This document shows positions 23,064-32,798 of a stretch of DNA of 64,000 nucleotides, one piece after another. The stretch comes from Oidiodendron maius Zn (taxonomy: Eukaryota > Ascomycota > Leotiomycetes > Myxotrichaceae): NCBI GenBank assembly GCA_000827325.1, contig KN832879.1, positions 1,054,001 through 1,118,000 on the forward strand, written 5' to 3'. Position 1 is the stretch's first letter; each line of letters opens with the position of its first letter. Below the pieces are notes generated by a model. It saw only the letters and a program-made list of their open reading frames with translations. It had not been told where the DNA came from and did no database searches. The position numbers were made by a program, and so were the translations under genes.

Positions 23064-23777
23064 AGCTGATGTTGTTTGGTATAATTTTTCTGAATACCAC
23101 TGGCACGAGGAGTTCTGATACATGAAGGAGCAAATTGTTTTTCTAGCGTAGCTCGGTTCTTGATTCTCACCCAGATATTACTGATCTACATGCCCAGACC
23201 AGGGTGTCAAATTAATGCCCTAGGATCGAAATTTTCCTTCTAGTGCCTTGTATGTATGGCTCTCATTCGTGTATTCACTACTCCGGGTGGTTTCCCGTGT
23301 GCGAATCCTGACGAGTAAATGGCAACCGCTGGTAGCCATACGCAATGAGTCCTTGTCCCCGCAGTCTGCTACGTGTCCCTGGAACCTCCGGCCTCTAGAA
23401 AGACTCAAGCGGAAATAGGGCTACCGAAAGTCTTAGCCGCAGCTACTGTATGGCAGGGAAGGCATGGTGCTTACTAGAGCGGAGCTGAAAGTGACAACTT
23501 GGATATGGCGCACTTTGTCAGGCCACTCTACAAATTATACAATTTCACGCTCCATGAAGAGGACTTGATACAAAGAGCTCTGGCGGTATATTTCGCATCA
23601 TCAAAACATATATATTTCTTAGTTTGTTAAATGTGGAGTTGATTGCACTTGTCGGTGACAGAAACTCGCAAAATGACCCAACATGGGAAATGCGACGCTT
23701 GCAGACAGTGTAAAATCAAGGTAGCCGAGATGCACTACCATCATTTACTTGCAGTCTATATACTGAATTATAATACC
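23064..23777. other. Intergenic with an orphan zinc-cluster exon
   Basis: About 710 bases. Only the short exon-like segment at 23673-23720 is recognisable (listed separately). Confidence 0.5.
23673..23720 (+). pseudogene. Orphan first exon of a Zn2Cys6 regulator
   Basis: An ATG opens MTQHGKCDACRQCKIK, the usual first 16 residues of a zinc-cluster protein, and ends exactly at a donor-like AAG/GTAGCC, where this family commonly has its first intron. No matching second exon with the remaining cysteines follows before the DUF4267 gene begins 58 bp away. It is therefore probably the leftover start of a deleted regulator gene. Confidence 0.55.
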
Positions 23778-24170
23778 TCAAAATCCCACCATCAGGGCTA
23801 CCAGTAACCCCGCCGTCCCAATCCCATATGTCCATACCCTTTTCTCTTTGCTCTCCCCACGTTGTGCCCAAACTACCAACGCATCAATTACCCCAGTAAC
23901 CATGTGCGCCAGCATCATTATCCTGACAATTCTGAGTTCCTGCTCGTACCCGAGAGCGAGGTAGCAGATGCCGAGGGTGATGTCGCGAGCACCTTTTGCG
24001 GCAAGGAATGCGGTCGCAGATGTAGAGTGAGGTGAAGATGGAGATGAGGAAGAAGAAGGGAGTCTAACACCGAATAGATCAGCGGCTGTAGACGGTGAAA
24101 TAAGAGCAAGCAACCCGAGGAATATGCTTGAAATGCCCATGAAGTAGGCGCCGTATACCCCAGGGTTCAT
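23778..24170 (-). CDS. DUF4267 small membrane protein
   Basis: A single-exon protein of 130 residues with four hydrophobic segments (residues about 8-27, 50-72, 82-101 and 112-129) and a serine-rich loop after the first (VRLPSSSSSPSSPHS). The pattern AAKGARDITLGICYLALGY is the core of the fungal DUF4267 family. These are small four-helix membrane proteins of unknown function that often sit in secondary-metabolite and accessory regions. No partner is evident next to it. Confidence 0.8.
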   Translation of the reverse strand: MNPGVYGAYFMGISSIFLGLLALISPSTAADLFGVRLPSSSSSPSSPHSTSATAFLAAKGARDITLGICYLALGYEQELRIVRIMMLAHMVTGVIDALVVWAQRGESKEKRVWTYGIGTAGLLVALMVGF

Positions 24171-24778
24171 GGTTTAGTGTTTTGATAATATAGATTGGTA
24201 GACTTAGTTATATTTTGGCTATGGTTCGGGTTGGGAAGATAGGCATAGCTTTATATGATGCCTGTGTGTCAGTTTCGGAGGCATATTGTGCCGTATTAAG
24301 GTCACGCACTTGATATCCTTGATACCGTACATTCCCGCCCACTTACTTTCCCGCTTTTACCATATCCTGCTCCCTTCATATCAATACAACGTGTCCTTTC
24401 CCGTAGGCACATGTTGAACATGAAGCTATCGGCAGCGAAATTATTATTAATGTTTTTAGCTGCCTAAATTCGCGACGAAAGCCGTTGAATTTGGCAGGCC
24501 AAACCGGAGAGCCTCGACATATTATGACGTATGATTTTAGCTTTCCGCGTTTCTTTAAAATCTATTATTTAAGAAGGTACTTTATATTTGTATCATTCTA
24601 TAAATATATCACTTTTCCCCAAGTGCCCTGTTGCTAGTGCCCTGTTGCTACTCCCCTATTTAATCTCCAATGATTTTTATCAGGGTTTCAAGCGTTCTAG
24701 AGTACTGAGGCCTCAGCCAACCAACTATTATCCACCACGCAAACAAATTTTGTAGTACAGTCAAACTTTGACTTAATT
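24171..24778. other. Intergenic, AT-rich
   Basis: About 610 bases between two minus-strand genes. An AT-rich stretch lies at about 24530-24620, and the imperfect repeat tagtgccctgttgct occurs twice in tandem near 24622-24652. Confidence 0.45.
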
Positions 24779-26164
24779 CTATTTGATCCAGCCCTTAGCC
24801 CCACCCCAGGTCCCCTTGACCATGGACTTGTAGTATACCCATGGAAAGAAGTCTTTCTTGAGATAGTAGAATGCACGACGAGGAGTTCCCTGGTCAATGC
24901 CGAGCAACTTGCCGAATGTCTCGCTAGGCTCTCCGCCGTACCTGAATTCGGCAAGGAGGACTTTGCCGTACTCTGTCAAGAGTGGGCATGATGTATATCC
25001 ATCATACCTAGGCTCAGGCTCCTTACCCTCTGCAGACTGCAGCAGATTGTGAACTAGAACTGGTGCCTGCGAAGTGATTGCCGCCGCCGTCTTGGAAGTA
25101 GGTAGGCTAGAAGCATCACCGGCGGACCACACATTGTGGTATTTCTTGTGGCGAGTAGTAGCCTCGTCCACATCGACAAAACCAGCCTCGTTCGCCAAGG
25201 CACTATTTTTGACAAATGCATGAGGCCCCATCTTAGGTACGACGTGTAAAAGATCGAAATGTTTCTTGACCTGTTCTTTTCCATCCGGTTGAGTAAATGT
25301 CGCCGTATTGCCGTCGATGGCAACAAGATCATGCTGAAACAGCCCTTCAACGCCCCTCTCCTTTCGCAATTCCTCAAGTGTGGCGCTGTACTTCGGCACG
25401 CCAAACATAGTCGGAAGTCCAGTGGCAAAGCTGATCTTAATCGCCGAGCTGGAAGCATCAATAGGATTGTACAGGCCAGCCCTCTTCCAGTAGTCCAATG
25501 CGAGCCACATGATTTTCTGCGGAGCTCCAGCGCATTTGACGACGCCGGCAGGTTGGGTAAAAATGGCGGTACCGTTTTTGAGTTTTTGAATGGTGCGGAA
25601 CGCCTTGTCACAAGTGTCGTAGCCATAGATAGATGAGACAAGAGAGTCTGGAGCTGCAAGAGCCTCAGGCAAGCCCTGGATTTTGTCATACTCCAGGTTG
25701 ATACCAGGCACGACGACAAGCTGCTCGTAACTGACTTTGTCGCCATTGCCCAGCGTGATAAGATTCTCTTCTGGGGAAAGGGTGCCCACGCTATCGTTGT
25801 AGAACTTGAGCTTAGATGCGATCAAGTCTCTCATCGGCCTTCGCAGCTCCTCTTTGGTTTTGAGGCCACCACCAACTAGCGTCCATCCGGGCTGGTAGTG
25901 ATGCCATGTCGATGGATCGACGATAGCAATGTCATCCTGGCTGAACTTGCCGGATCTAAGCAGTTGATGGCTAATAGCCAGGCCAGCAGAACCGCCGCCT
26001 ATCACAACAACCTTGTGACTCCGAGCAGCAACGTTCACTGGCGATATTGTGGCGAAAGCTTGGACTGCTTGAGAAGGCCGTGCTTTAATAACTGAGCGCT
26101 TTGCAACACAGGCGGCCAGCGTTACCCGGCTGTGGAACATGCATTGGAACGTGCGTTGGGACAT
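24779..26164 (-). CDS. Mitochondrial sulfide:quinone oxidoreductase
   Basis: A 461-residue flavoprotein of the animal/fungal SQR group (fission yeast Hmt2, human SQOR). It oxidises sulfide at the inner mitochondrial membrane, passes electrons to ubiquinone and produces a persulfide. A basic, serine-rich N terminus looks like a mitochondrial presequence. The FAD-binding VVVIGGGSAGLAISHQLL is at about residues 52-69. Two cysteines in KCAGAPQK (about 211) and YTSCPLLTEYGKV (about 393) fit the redox pair known for this group. The second dinucleotide/FAD motif NVWSAGDASSLPTSKTAAA and the C-terminal membrane-associating tail are present. The ATG at 26164 is chosen because the upstream in-frame codon at 26188 is TTG. 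It starts the local sulfur block; the persulfide dioxygenase lies 1.4 kb away. Confidence 0.93.
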   Translation of the reverse strand: MSQRTFQCMFHSRVTLAACVAKRSVIKARPSQAVQAFATISPVNVAARSHKVVVIGGGSAGLAISHQLLRSGKFSQDDIAIVDPSTWHHYQPGWTLVGGGLKTKEELRRPMRDLIASKLKFYNDSVGTLSPEENLITLGNGDKVSYEQLVVVPGINLEYDKIQGLPEALAAPDSLVSSIYGYDTCDKAFRTIQKLKNGTAIFTQPAGVVKCAGAPQKIMWLALDYWKRAGLYNPIDASSSAIKISFATGLPTMFGVPKYSATLEELRKERGVEGLFQHDLVAIDGNTATFTQPDGKEQVKKHFDLLHVVPKMGPHAFVKNSALANEAGFVDVDEATTRHKKYHNVWSAGDASSLPTSKTAAAITSQAPVLVHNLLQSAEGKEPEPRYDGYTSCPLLTEYGKVLLAEFRYGGEPSETFGKLLGIDQGTPRRAFYYLKKDFFPWVYYKSMVKGTWGGAKGWIK

Positions 26165-26771
26165 GCTCGGCGTGAGTGGGATAGGCAATGGTCTGAGAAG
26201 ATTTGATGGTTTCCGTGCAAATAAATCGACAATTGCGACACTAGGGCAAGACTAACTGATTGATGAATAATTCTCGTTGCCCGAATCGCCGTTTGAATTA
26301 GTGGGTCCGGAATCCATACCGGCCTGGACAAGCGAACCAGCAGGCCAAGCAAGATAGCTACAAAATCCCTTTTTTTATGCGACAGAAAGCAGGTTTTAGA
26401 AATCGCCAGTAATCAAGGAGGAAAGAGTATATAGAACTTTAATATAGGAAAACTACAAAGGCGAACGCGTGCAGGGACCGCACCACCCCTCCCCCTCTAT
26501 TTTTCTTCTTTTCAATAGTACGGGTAACACAACTTACGCTACTACATGGCATATTGCTACTGGTCCTCCAATTAATTTATGCGTAATCCTAGCAATAATA
26601 ACCAGGAGCTGAAGGCTAGAGTACCAAAATCTAGCGAGCGGGTATTACACATAGAGGTAGATCACCTGGCGCTGCTCATCTGGAACCCTCTCCTCTCTAC
26701 ATTATACCGCTCATAGCAGACTGCCTTTGAAGATTCTGGTGCATGAGCCTTCCCGCACTCCCAATTCGCTC
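26165..26771. other. SQR promoter region
   Basis: About 600 bases upstream of the SQR start and downstream of the DUF202 gene. No gene is recognisable. A pyrimidine-rich run (ccacccctccccctctatttttcttcttttc at about 26482-26513) is the only marked feature; it could be part of the promoter or a 3' flank. Confidence 0.4.
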
Positions 26772-27299
26772 TCAATCACTATTCTTCTGCATATCCTGCG
26801 GTGCGTGCGACTTTGACCCCGGTCTTTGTAGAACGGCGCCCAACACAGTGAGCGTGCTGCATGTCACCAAAATAGGTCCCCAGAATGCCGGGACAAACCG
26901 TCCGTGCAGCAGATTCTTTCTCACTGATAGATAACGGAAACTCCCGTACCCCAATGAGAAGATACTGATAGCCTGACAAATCTGACTGGCAACAAGGTCG
27001 TTGATGTATCTTGGCTGAAATTTCCTTCGATAATTCCCTGCGCCTGACTCCTTGCTTGGACTGATTGCAAATTGCGGCTGGCCTTTGGGAGAGGGTTGTG
27101 GTAATTCGGTGCTCCAGTGCGGGTTAAATATCTGGTCAACAATTGTCAGGCGGCTGAGGGCAAGTGCCATCGCTGCGAAAGTAAGACCGATACGTGTCCA
27201 AGATAGAAATGTACGCTCGTTGGCTTGGTGGTCGCGCAGCTGAGACCCTGTATTGGCAATTTGCTTGGGTATTATGTAGCGAAATGGCGGAGGAATCAT
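26772..27299 (-). CDS. DUF202 membrane protein
   Basis: A single-exon protein of 175 residues. The motif DHQANERTFLSWTRIGLTFA followed by a hydrophobic helix is the DUF202 signature (PF02656), shared with the small membrane part of VTC proteins. Two further hydrophobic segments follow (about residues 108-127 and 142-160). DUF202 function is unknown. Its start faces the persulfide dioxygenase start across 312 bp, so the two may share a promoter. That position, between SQR and the dioxygenase, makes a role in sulfide metabolism or in the same membrane plausible, but this is inference from neighbourhood only. Confidence 0.85.
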   Translation of the reverse strand: MIPPPFRYIIPKQIANTGSQLRDHQANERTFLSWTRIGLTFAAMALALSRLTIVDQIFNPHWSTELPQPSPKGQPQFAISPSKESGAGNYRRKFQPRYINDLVASQICQAISIFSLGYGSFRYLSVRKNLLHGRFVPAFWGPILVTCSTLTVLGAVLQRPGSKSHAPQDMQKNSD

Positions 27300-27611
27300 A
27301 GTTCCTTAATCGGGTTGCTTCACTTTATCGGTTGAGGCTGTCCAGAGAGGGCAGAAAGATACTTCGATGCAGCAGCGTAGTTTTTTCAGCAGTATATGAC
27401 TTTACGGACACTTTGGACAAGATATCAAAGGTTGGGCGTTGGATTATTCGATCGCCGATTGAATCCTTACGATATTATTGTGTTAAGAATAAGTCGCCGT
27501 CCCACACGAATACTTAGCGACGCTATAGACTCCATTCCTTTTCGCTCGATTTAGTAGCTTGTACTATCCACAACGCCCCATATTCCTCCCGAAAAATCAT
27601 CAGTCTGAAGT
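27300..27611. promoter_or_regulatory. Divergent promoter, DUF202 / persulfide dioxygenase
   Basis: A 312-bp region between two divergently transcribed start codons. It is short enough to act as one bidirectional promoter. I do not identify a specific binding site. Confidence 0.5.
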
Positions 27612-28860
27612 ATGACGGTCCTTGGGCGCCTTAGCAATAAATGCCGGGCAGGCGCAAGTCGGATTTCAACACATGCCCCAATACTCAGTGACTCTACGAG
27701 ACAATTCCGCTCACTCCAACAAGTCGGTAATAAAGAAGCACACACCACCCAACCTTTCTCTGGAGAGAGGGGTTTTTCCAAGATATTTAATCAAGCATCG
27801 TCTAAAGGGACACTGTCCTTTAGGCATACAGCTCCAGGCCGCCATACCCACTGCGCACGTCCCTTTACCACCAAAAGCGGAGTTTCATACAGCACCAAAG
27901 CTATTGCGGCCGAAGAGCCCATTATTCACGACTTGTTTGAGCATCGGACAGGCACATGGCAGTATGTTGTCGCCGATCCATCCACGTTGGTGGCTGTGAT
28001 TATCGACCCGGTGCTGGACTATGATCCGGCCACTCAGGTCGTTACCACTCAGACCGCCGATTCCTTAATCTCGTTAATCAGGGAGGAGGGCTATAAGGTG
28101 GATAGGATCCTCGAAACGCACGTCCATGCAGATCACTTGACTGCTGCATCGTATCTGCAGAATCGGCTTGCCCTAGAGCAAGGTTACAGACCACCAATCG
28201 GTATCGGCAAGCGCATCGAGCAGGTGCAGAAACTGTTTGGTCAGAAATATGGAATTCCGGCAAAGGAATACGAGAACACATTTGGCAAGCTCTTTGATGA
28301 TGACGAGGTTTTTAACATTGGCAATCTGAGATCTATAGCGATCCACCTTCCTGGTCACACTCCTGATCATCTAGGATACAAAATAGGAGGTGAGGCCCGC
28401 ATGACAGAACTACCTCTGTCTCAGTCTGGCTGACATAGATTCTTAAGATAATGTATTCTGCGGTGATTCTCTATTCAATGCGGATATAGGCACGGCGCGA
28501 TGTGACTTTCCCGGCGGCAGTGCAAACAATCTTTTTGATTCGGCGCGCAAGCTCCTTGACTTGCCAGGTCATACAAAGATTTGGACAGGCCATGACTATC
28601 CCCCAAATGAGCGAGGTGCTCCCGTACCTTGGATGAGCGTCCGGGATCATAGAGCGCAGAACACGCATCTAAGGGACAGCATCACCAGGGGGAAATTTGT
28701 TGCTCTCCGGAAGGAGCGTGACTCGAAATTAGGAGAGCCAAAACTTCTCCACCATGCCTTGCAGGTGAATATCCGGGCAGGAAAACTGCCCAGTCCAATG
28801 GAGTCAGGGGGCCATCGGATGATTCATCTTCCACTGAAACAAGAAGGGGTGGAATGGTAA
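27612..28860 (+). CDS. Mitochondrial persulfide dioxygenase (ETHE1-like, MBL fold)
   Basis: Two exons (27612-28389 and 28448-28860; 58-bp intron) give 396 residues. The first 100 residues are basic and rich in Ser, Thr and Gln, consistent with a long mitochondrial presequence. The metallo-beta-lactamase core begins at about 103 (IIHDLFEHRTGTWQYVVAD). Metal ligands are visible: ETHVHADHLTAA (His170, His172, Asp174, His175), LPGHTPDH and, across the splice site, DNVFCGDSLFNADIGTARCD then FPGGSA. The DSLF-D-G-R-DF block and the later WTGHDYPP histidine are hallmarks of ETHE1/persulfide dioxygenase rather than glyoxalase II. It oxidises glutathione persulfide to sulfite. It lies beside SQR, whose product is its substrate. 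There is no C-terminal rhodanese domain. Confidence 0.9.
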
Positions 28861-29444
28861 GCAGCATGGGTTAGAAGTATTGTGGGCAAGCTATATCTCA
28901 ATCCGCTAAATGTATAAAATAATGGAGTAGTAAAGGAATTTTCAGGATATTATAAGCTAGTTACTCATGTATATGGCGCTAGATGGACCGGGTTCTAATT
29001 TGACCTGTCTCCGTAGGGTATTCAGACGTGGATTGGGGCGGTCTTCCCGTAGCTTTGATTAATGCTCCATGAATATGACGCCGACTCTCAACATCTCCGT
29101 CCGGTCGTTGCTGATACCTGGAATTTGTTCACCGTCCGTGCTTGCGTATAAGCGCTTACGCAGTCGCCGAATCTATCGCCGACTGATTTGGAACGATACT
29201 TATACTTATATTAAGACCTACAATTATTTTTAAACTTTCATTTTCAAGTTTATCTTCAGAAAATGAGCAGCATTGTATTTTTTGGGCTAGGTGATTGGTG
29301 ATCTATCCCGATGTGTGTATGTCTATCCAACTCCCTCGAATACAAGCTGTCTCGATCAATGTGAACAAATGGAGATGTCCTAATCTTCCTCGATTTGTAG
29401 GTAACTGCGCAACCTTTGAACCTAGACTATTTATAATCGAACGG
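28861..29444. other. Intergenic / DUF1275 promoter
   Basis: About 580 bases. In-frame codons upstream of 29445 extend the next frame to 29295, but that sequence has no protein-like pattern, so I treat it as 5' UTR. A short palindrome (GTAAGCGCTTAC with a one-base bulge) is visible near 29147-29161. Confidence 0.4.
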
Positions 29445-30176
29445 ATGAGCCTGCCCACCTTCGCCGCAGATGACGCTGAACGGAAACCCCGCCAAGGATG
29501 GGACTATTTCTTCGACGATATTTGCGAGGATATCGTACTGGAGAGTCAGCTCCTCCTCCTCTCCTTCGGTACCGGCGTTCAGGATGCCGCTGCATGGGCA
29601 GATTACTCCTGCTTCGCATCCAACCAAACCGGAAACACTCTCTTCCTGGCAATCGGCGTTGCAGGACTGGGGAATGATACCTATAGCTTCCAGAACATTG
29701 CCATGAGTCTAGGCTCGTTTGTGGCGGGGGGGTTGGTAATGGGGCAGATAGGCAACCAGATGGGCGTGCGAAAACGATTCTGGCTCTTGATAACTAGCAC
29801 TATCCAGACAACGATGGTGTTTGCTGCGGCGGCAATCATCCATTATTATCAAGATGCTTCCACCGCGCTACTGGCTCTTTTCCTGCTTGCCTTCTCGTCG
29901 GGGGCGCAGGTAGCTATGAGCAGATCACTGAAGATCACTGAAATTACCACCGCCATGGCCACGGCTGCATTTGTGGATGTCGTAGTAGATCCACTGATTC
30001 TGAAGCGTCATAATCGCTTAAGGAACCGCCGCATTTTGTTTCTAGCCATGCTAACCGCCGGGTGCTTTGCTGGTGCCTTTACCGGGAAAGGTGTGAACAC
30101 GACCCTTACATTAATGTTGTGTGCAATGTGTAAGACCATCGTCACGGTGGTTTTCTTCTTCAGCCGGGCGATATGA
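29445..30176 (+). CDS. DUF1275 (YoaK-like) membrane protein
   Basis: A 243-residue multi-pass membrane protein of the DUF1275 family (PF06912). The N-terminal cytosolic stretch leads into LLLLSFGTGVQDAAAWADY with FASNQTGNTLFLAIG, the usual family signature (D-A-x-x-W/Y and N-x-T-G-N). Further helices include SLGSFVAGGLVMGQIGNQMG and a terminal LMLCAMCKTIVTVVFFFSRA. The function of the family is unknown; a transport role is often assumed. It lies between the persulfide dioxygenase and the regulator/sulfite exporter pair, so a link to sulfur handling is possible but unproven. The start at 29445 is the ATG directly before conserved sequence. Confidence 0.88.
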   Translation: MSLPTFAADDAERKPRQGWDYFFDDICEDIVLESQLLLLSFGTGVQDAAAWADYSCFASNQTGNTLFLAIGVAGLGNDTYSFQNIAMSLGSFVAGGLVMGQIGNQMGVRKRFWLLITSTIQTTMVFAAAAIIHYYQDASTALLALFLLAFSSGAQVAMSRSLKITEITTAMATAAFVDVVVDPLILKRHNRLRNRRILFLAMLTAGCFAGAFTGKGVNTTLTLMLCAMCKTIVTVVFFFSRAI

Positions 30177-30602
30177 GGATCGGTCTAAGTCAGGGCGAGA
30201 CGGAATGGCTCCTTAGGCTACAGGACGGAAATGAGAGTGCTGTACATAGCTTGTCTACATGTCTTCCGATTAGATGATATAGCACGTGAAGCATCGTGTA
30301 CATCAGCAACAGCAAACATAAGGAAATGATGCGTAGCAGTCTTCAGAGTCGGCCGGGAAACATATTAATCACTTGTTAGCCTCAATAATAGCTTGATCTT
30401 CCACCACTCTCATTCCCTATGGCCCACTAAATATGAACACAATTCGTCTGTTCTCGGATCTATGGCAAGCGTTCTGGTATTTTCATGATAGTCTTAGAGT
30501 GTGGGGTTTCTTAGATCATCTATGGATATCTAGAATCTGAATCTGACAGCTAGATTTTCACCGGCTGCTGTTTATCTCTTGCTGTAATCTCTTCAATTTC
30601 CG
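30177..30602. other. Intergenic between convergent genes
   Basis: About 430 bases between the 3' ends of DUF1275 and the regulator gene. Only 3' flanks are seen. Confidence 0.5.
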
Positions 30603-32360
30603 CTATATGAAATCAAATTCAGATTCCGTATTCGCGAGGAATGAATCGCCACATGTCGGATCGATATATACAGACAATAGCCCTGGAGAGAATAATCCGG
30701 GAATCTGCTCGCCGGCCGGTAGTGCAACGCCAGCCGCACTCCCATTGGGCCAAGTCTCGCTCCTAGATGAATGTGTAATGGCGGGCAGACTAGTACCACT
30801 ACCACTGCCGCCGCTGCTGCTTGTTGCGAGGCAGGTGGATTCCATCCACTGGGAAAAGGTCTCCGCGGCCACGCGGCGAAGATACTGGTGGGCTCGTTGG
30901 GCAATGGGCAAGTGTCGACCGAGCATCTTGAGACAGCCCAACACAAGAACAATGCGGTTAGAGTGGTGCTCTGTGCACTCCATTGAGTGCATCTGGCTAG
31001 TGGCGAGTTGGATTATAGTGCACAATACGAGCTTGAAAACGATGAAAGGGCTGTACCGTTGGACGCTGGGCCTGATGGAGAGCAGATCCGACAGTTGCTT
31101 AGAGGCTTCGGTGGCTTTGATACTATGTACGTGGCGCGTAAAGGTAGGAGATAGACGCACTCGGGTCACCGGATAGATTCCCATGCTGAGGTCGGGGGGA
31201 ATGGGCCGTAGGTTGCTACGAGGGAGATGTAGCAACATCGCCGCATAATGTATTGTGGTATGAGCCTGTAACAACATCTCATCCACCGTGCCATATGCGT
31301 CCACGACATCCTCCTTGCTGGGAGGAAGATGGTTGGCCCAGCTAATGAGAGCATTCTCCACAGCTTGCAGATGATCCCGCTGCGGGTCCGTCATGCCATT
31401 TAGCACCAGCACTCGTGCAAAGATGCGAGCGGCTTCGATGCGGTAACTGAACGAAGAAAACCTGCCTTCCTCCTCCTCGCAGTACACTCGTTTGTGAAAG
31501 GCCACAAGCGTTGAGGGTGTCGGTAAGGGGCCAAGGGCATTATATGTTGATTCCTCGCAAGGCAAGACGATATTGTAGGGTACGCCATGACTGCGTAGCA
31601 TGATCTGTTTGTGTAGTGCAGCTGCTTCAACATCCACAATAAACAGCTCCCACCAGGTCCGGCGCAGACTTTCTGCTTCCATCTCATTGCCATTGGAAAG
31701 GCTGGTCGCGAGGTCCTGCAGATACATGCCCAGCTCCAATGCAATATCAATCGACTGAGACAACGCCGCCTGTGCTTCGGCGCTTTCTCCACGCGCGAAC
31801 AGAATAATGGAGTATAGCAGGAGAGCCTGTACCATCGATGAGTCTCTCTGCTCGCTCGATCGCAACTGATCTGCTGTTGCTTGGCGGAGAATATCGCCAG
31901 TGATCCGCTGCGAGTAATGGCTGCCAATGAACTTGACAACCAGTTGAAGATAGTCCGGATACTTTCGTTCTTCGTACAGAGACGAAGGAAGTAGAATCGG
32001 ATGCCCTGCGTGGAAATTTTCATAGAACAGACGCACCAGACGCGTATCAAGCTCCGGTAAATCCAGCATTGCCGAAATGGGGTCGGCCTGGGCAGGCCCA
32101 TCCAAACTGGCCACAGACGCATCACTGGCCGACGTGCTAGGAAGCTGCCGGGGGAGAGGGGGGGTTTGAAGGAGACTGCTCGATGGCTGCGGACCATCCA
32201 CTAGGCCTTTGCGCCTACCGCCCCGACCGCCCCGGCGAGAGGGAACGTAGATGCAACCCAGATGGGCATCAAGACACCGCGAACAGGAGGGGCTTTTTGC
32301 ATCACATTTGATATGGTGTTTGCGGCATTCCGTGCAGGCAAGGGAGGATGGACGGGCCAT
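30603..32360 (-). CDS. Zn2Cys6 transcription factor of the sulfur block
   Basis: A single-exon regulator of 585 residues. The zinc cluster is at the extreme N terminus: CTECRKHHIKCDAKSPSCSR with CLDAHLGCIYVPSRR, followed by a strongly basic RRGGRGGRRKG linker. The fungal-specific transcription factor domain follows, with the typical LRRTWWELFIVDVEAAALHK block at about residues 230-250. The ATG at 32360 directly precedes the cluster; an ATG at 32417 would add 19 residues. The gene points away from the SSU1-type exporter, with which it shares a 438-bp intergenic region. That arrangement suggests it controls the exporter and perhaps the SQR/dioxygenase genes, as known for the Fzf1-SSU1 pair in yeast, although Fzf1 is a C2H2 protein and not a homolog. 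Confidence 0.9.
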   Translation of the reverse strand: MARPSSLACTECRKHHIKCDAKSPSCSRCLDAHLGCIYVPSRRGGRGGRRKGLVDGPQPSSSLLQTPPLPRQLPSTSASDASVASLDGPAQADPISAMLDLPELDTRLVRLFYENFHAGHPILLPSSLYEERKYPDYLQLVVKFIGSHYSQRITGDILRQATADQLRSSEQRDSSMVQALLLYSIILFARGESAEAQAALSQSIDIALELGMYLQDLATSLSNGNEMEAESLRRTWWELFIVDVEAAALHKQIMLRSHGVPYNIVLPCEESTYNALGPLPTPSTLVAFHKRVYCEEEEGRFSSFSYRIEAARIFARVLVLNGMTDPQRDHLQAVENALISWANHLPPSKEDVVDAYGTVDEMLLQAHTTIHYAAMLLHLPRSNLRPIPPDLSMGIYPVTRVRLSPTFTRHVHSIKATEASKQLSDLLSIRPSVQRYSPFIVFKLVLCTIIQLATSQMHSMECTEHHSNRIVLVLGCLKMLGRHLPIAQRAHQYLRRVAAETFSQWMESTCLATSSSGGSGSGTSLPAITHSSRSETWPNGSAAGVALPAGEQIPGLFSPGLLSVYIDPTCGDSFLANTESEFDFI

Positions 32361-32798
32361 AATATCTTCTACTCTCCAGAAGTATAGAGATTGCGCGAAT
32401 GGCCTGAAAGAAGCCATCGGCGTCTAATAGTCAGCTCGCCTAGTTAACACCAACCCTGATCTTTCCAGCGTCATGTCCATCACGATGCCGTGACATTCGA
32501 AGCCAGTAGCACATGATGTGCAACGCAAAACCATTTCATCTAATCGCACAGGAAATATTCTTCATACAGTCAATATATTATTCCTCCCATTCTTCTCTCC
32601 TCACATCATATCTATTTATCCTAGATGACGTTAGTAAGGCCTGACAGTTTCGATTAGTCACACCCGTACTGGTCGGCTTTTTCTCAGTCAGATCTAGAAA
32701 AACGCTTTCGCCACGAACAATCATCATGCCAACATAAAAGCCATGGGCGTATACAGACATTTCTTTATAGTCTTTTGTTACCCTTATTGACCCGTGAC
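32361..32798. promoter_or_regulatory. Divergent promoter, Zn2Cys6 regulator / SSU1
   Basis: A 438-bp region between the start codons of the regulator (minus) and the sulfite exporter (plus). Isolated CGG/CCG triplets occur (for example about 32420), but I cannot assign a paired zinc-cluster site with confidence. Confidence 0.45.

Noticed and set aside
24779-26188. SQR start at 26188
   Set aside because: That codon is TTG; the first ATG in frame is at 26164 and begins a plausible presequence.
29295-29444. N-terminal extension of the DUF1275 protein
   Set aside because: The extra 50 residues have no membrane or family pattern; the ATG at 29445 directly precedes conserved sequence.
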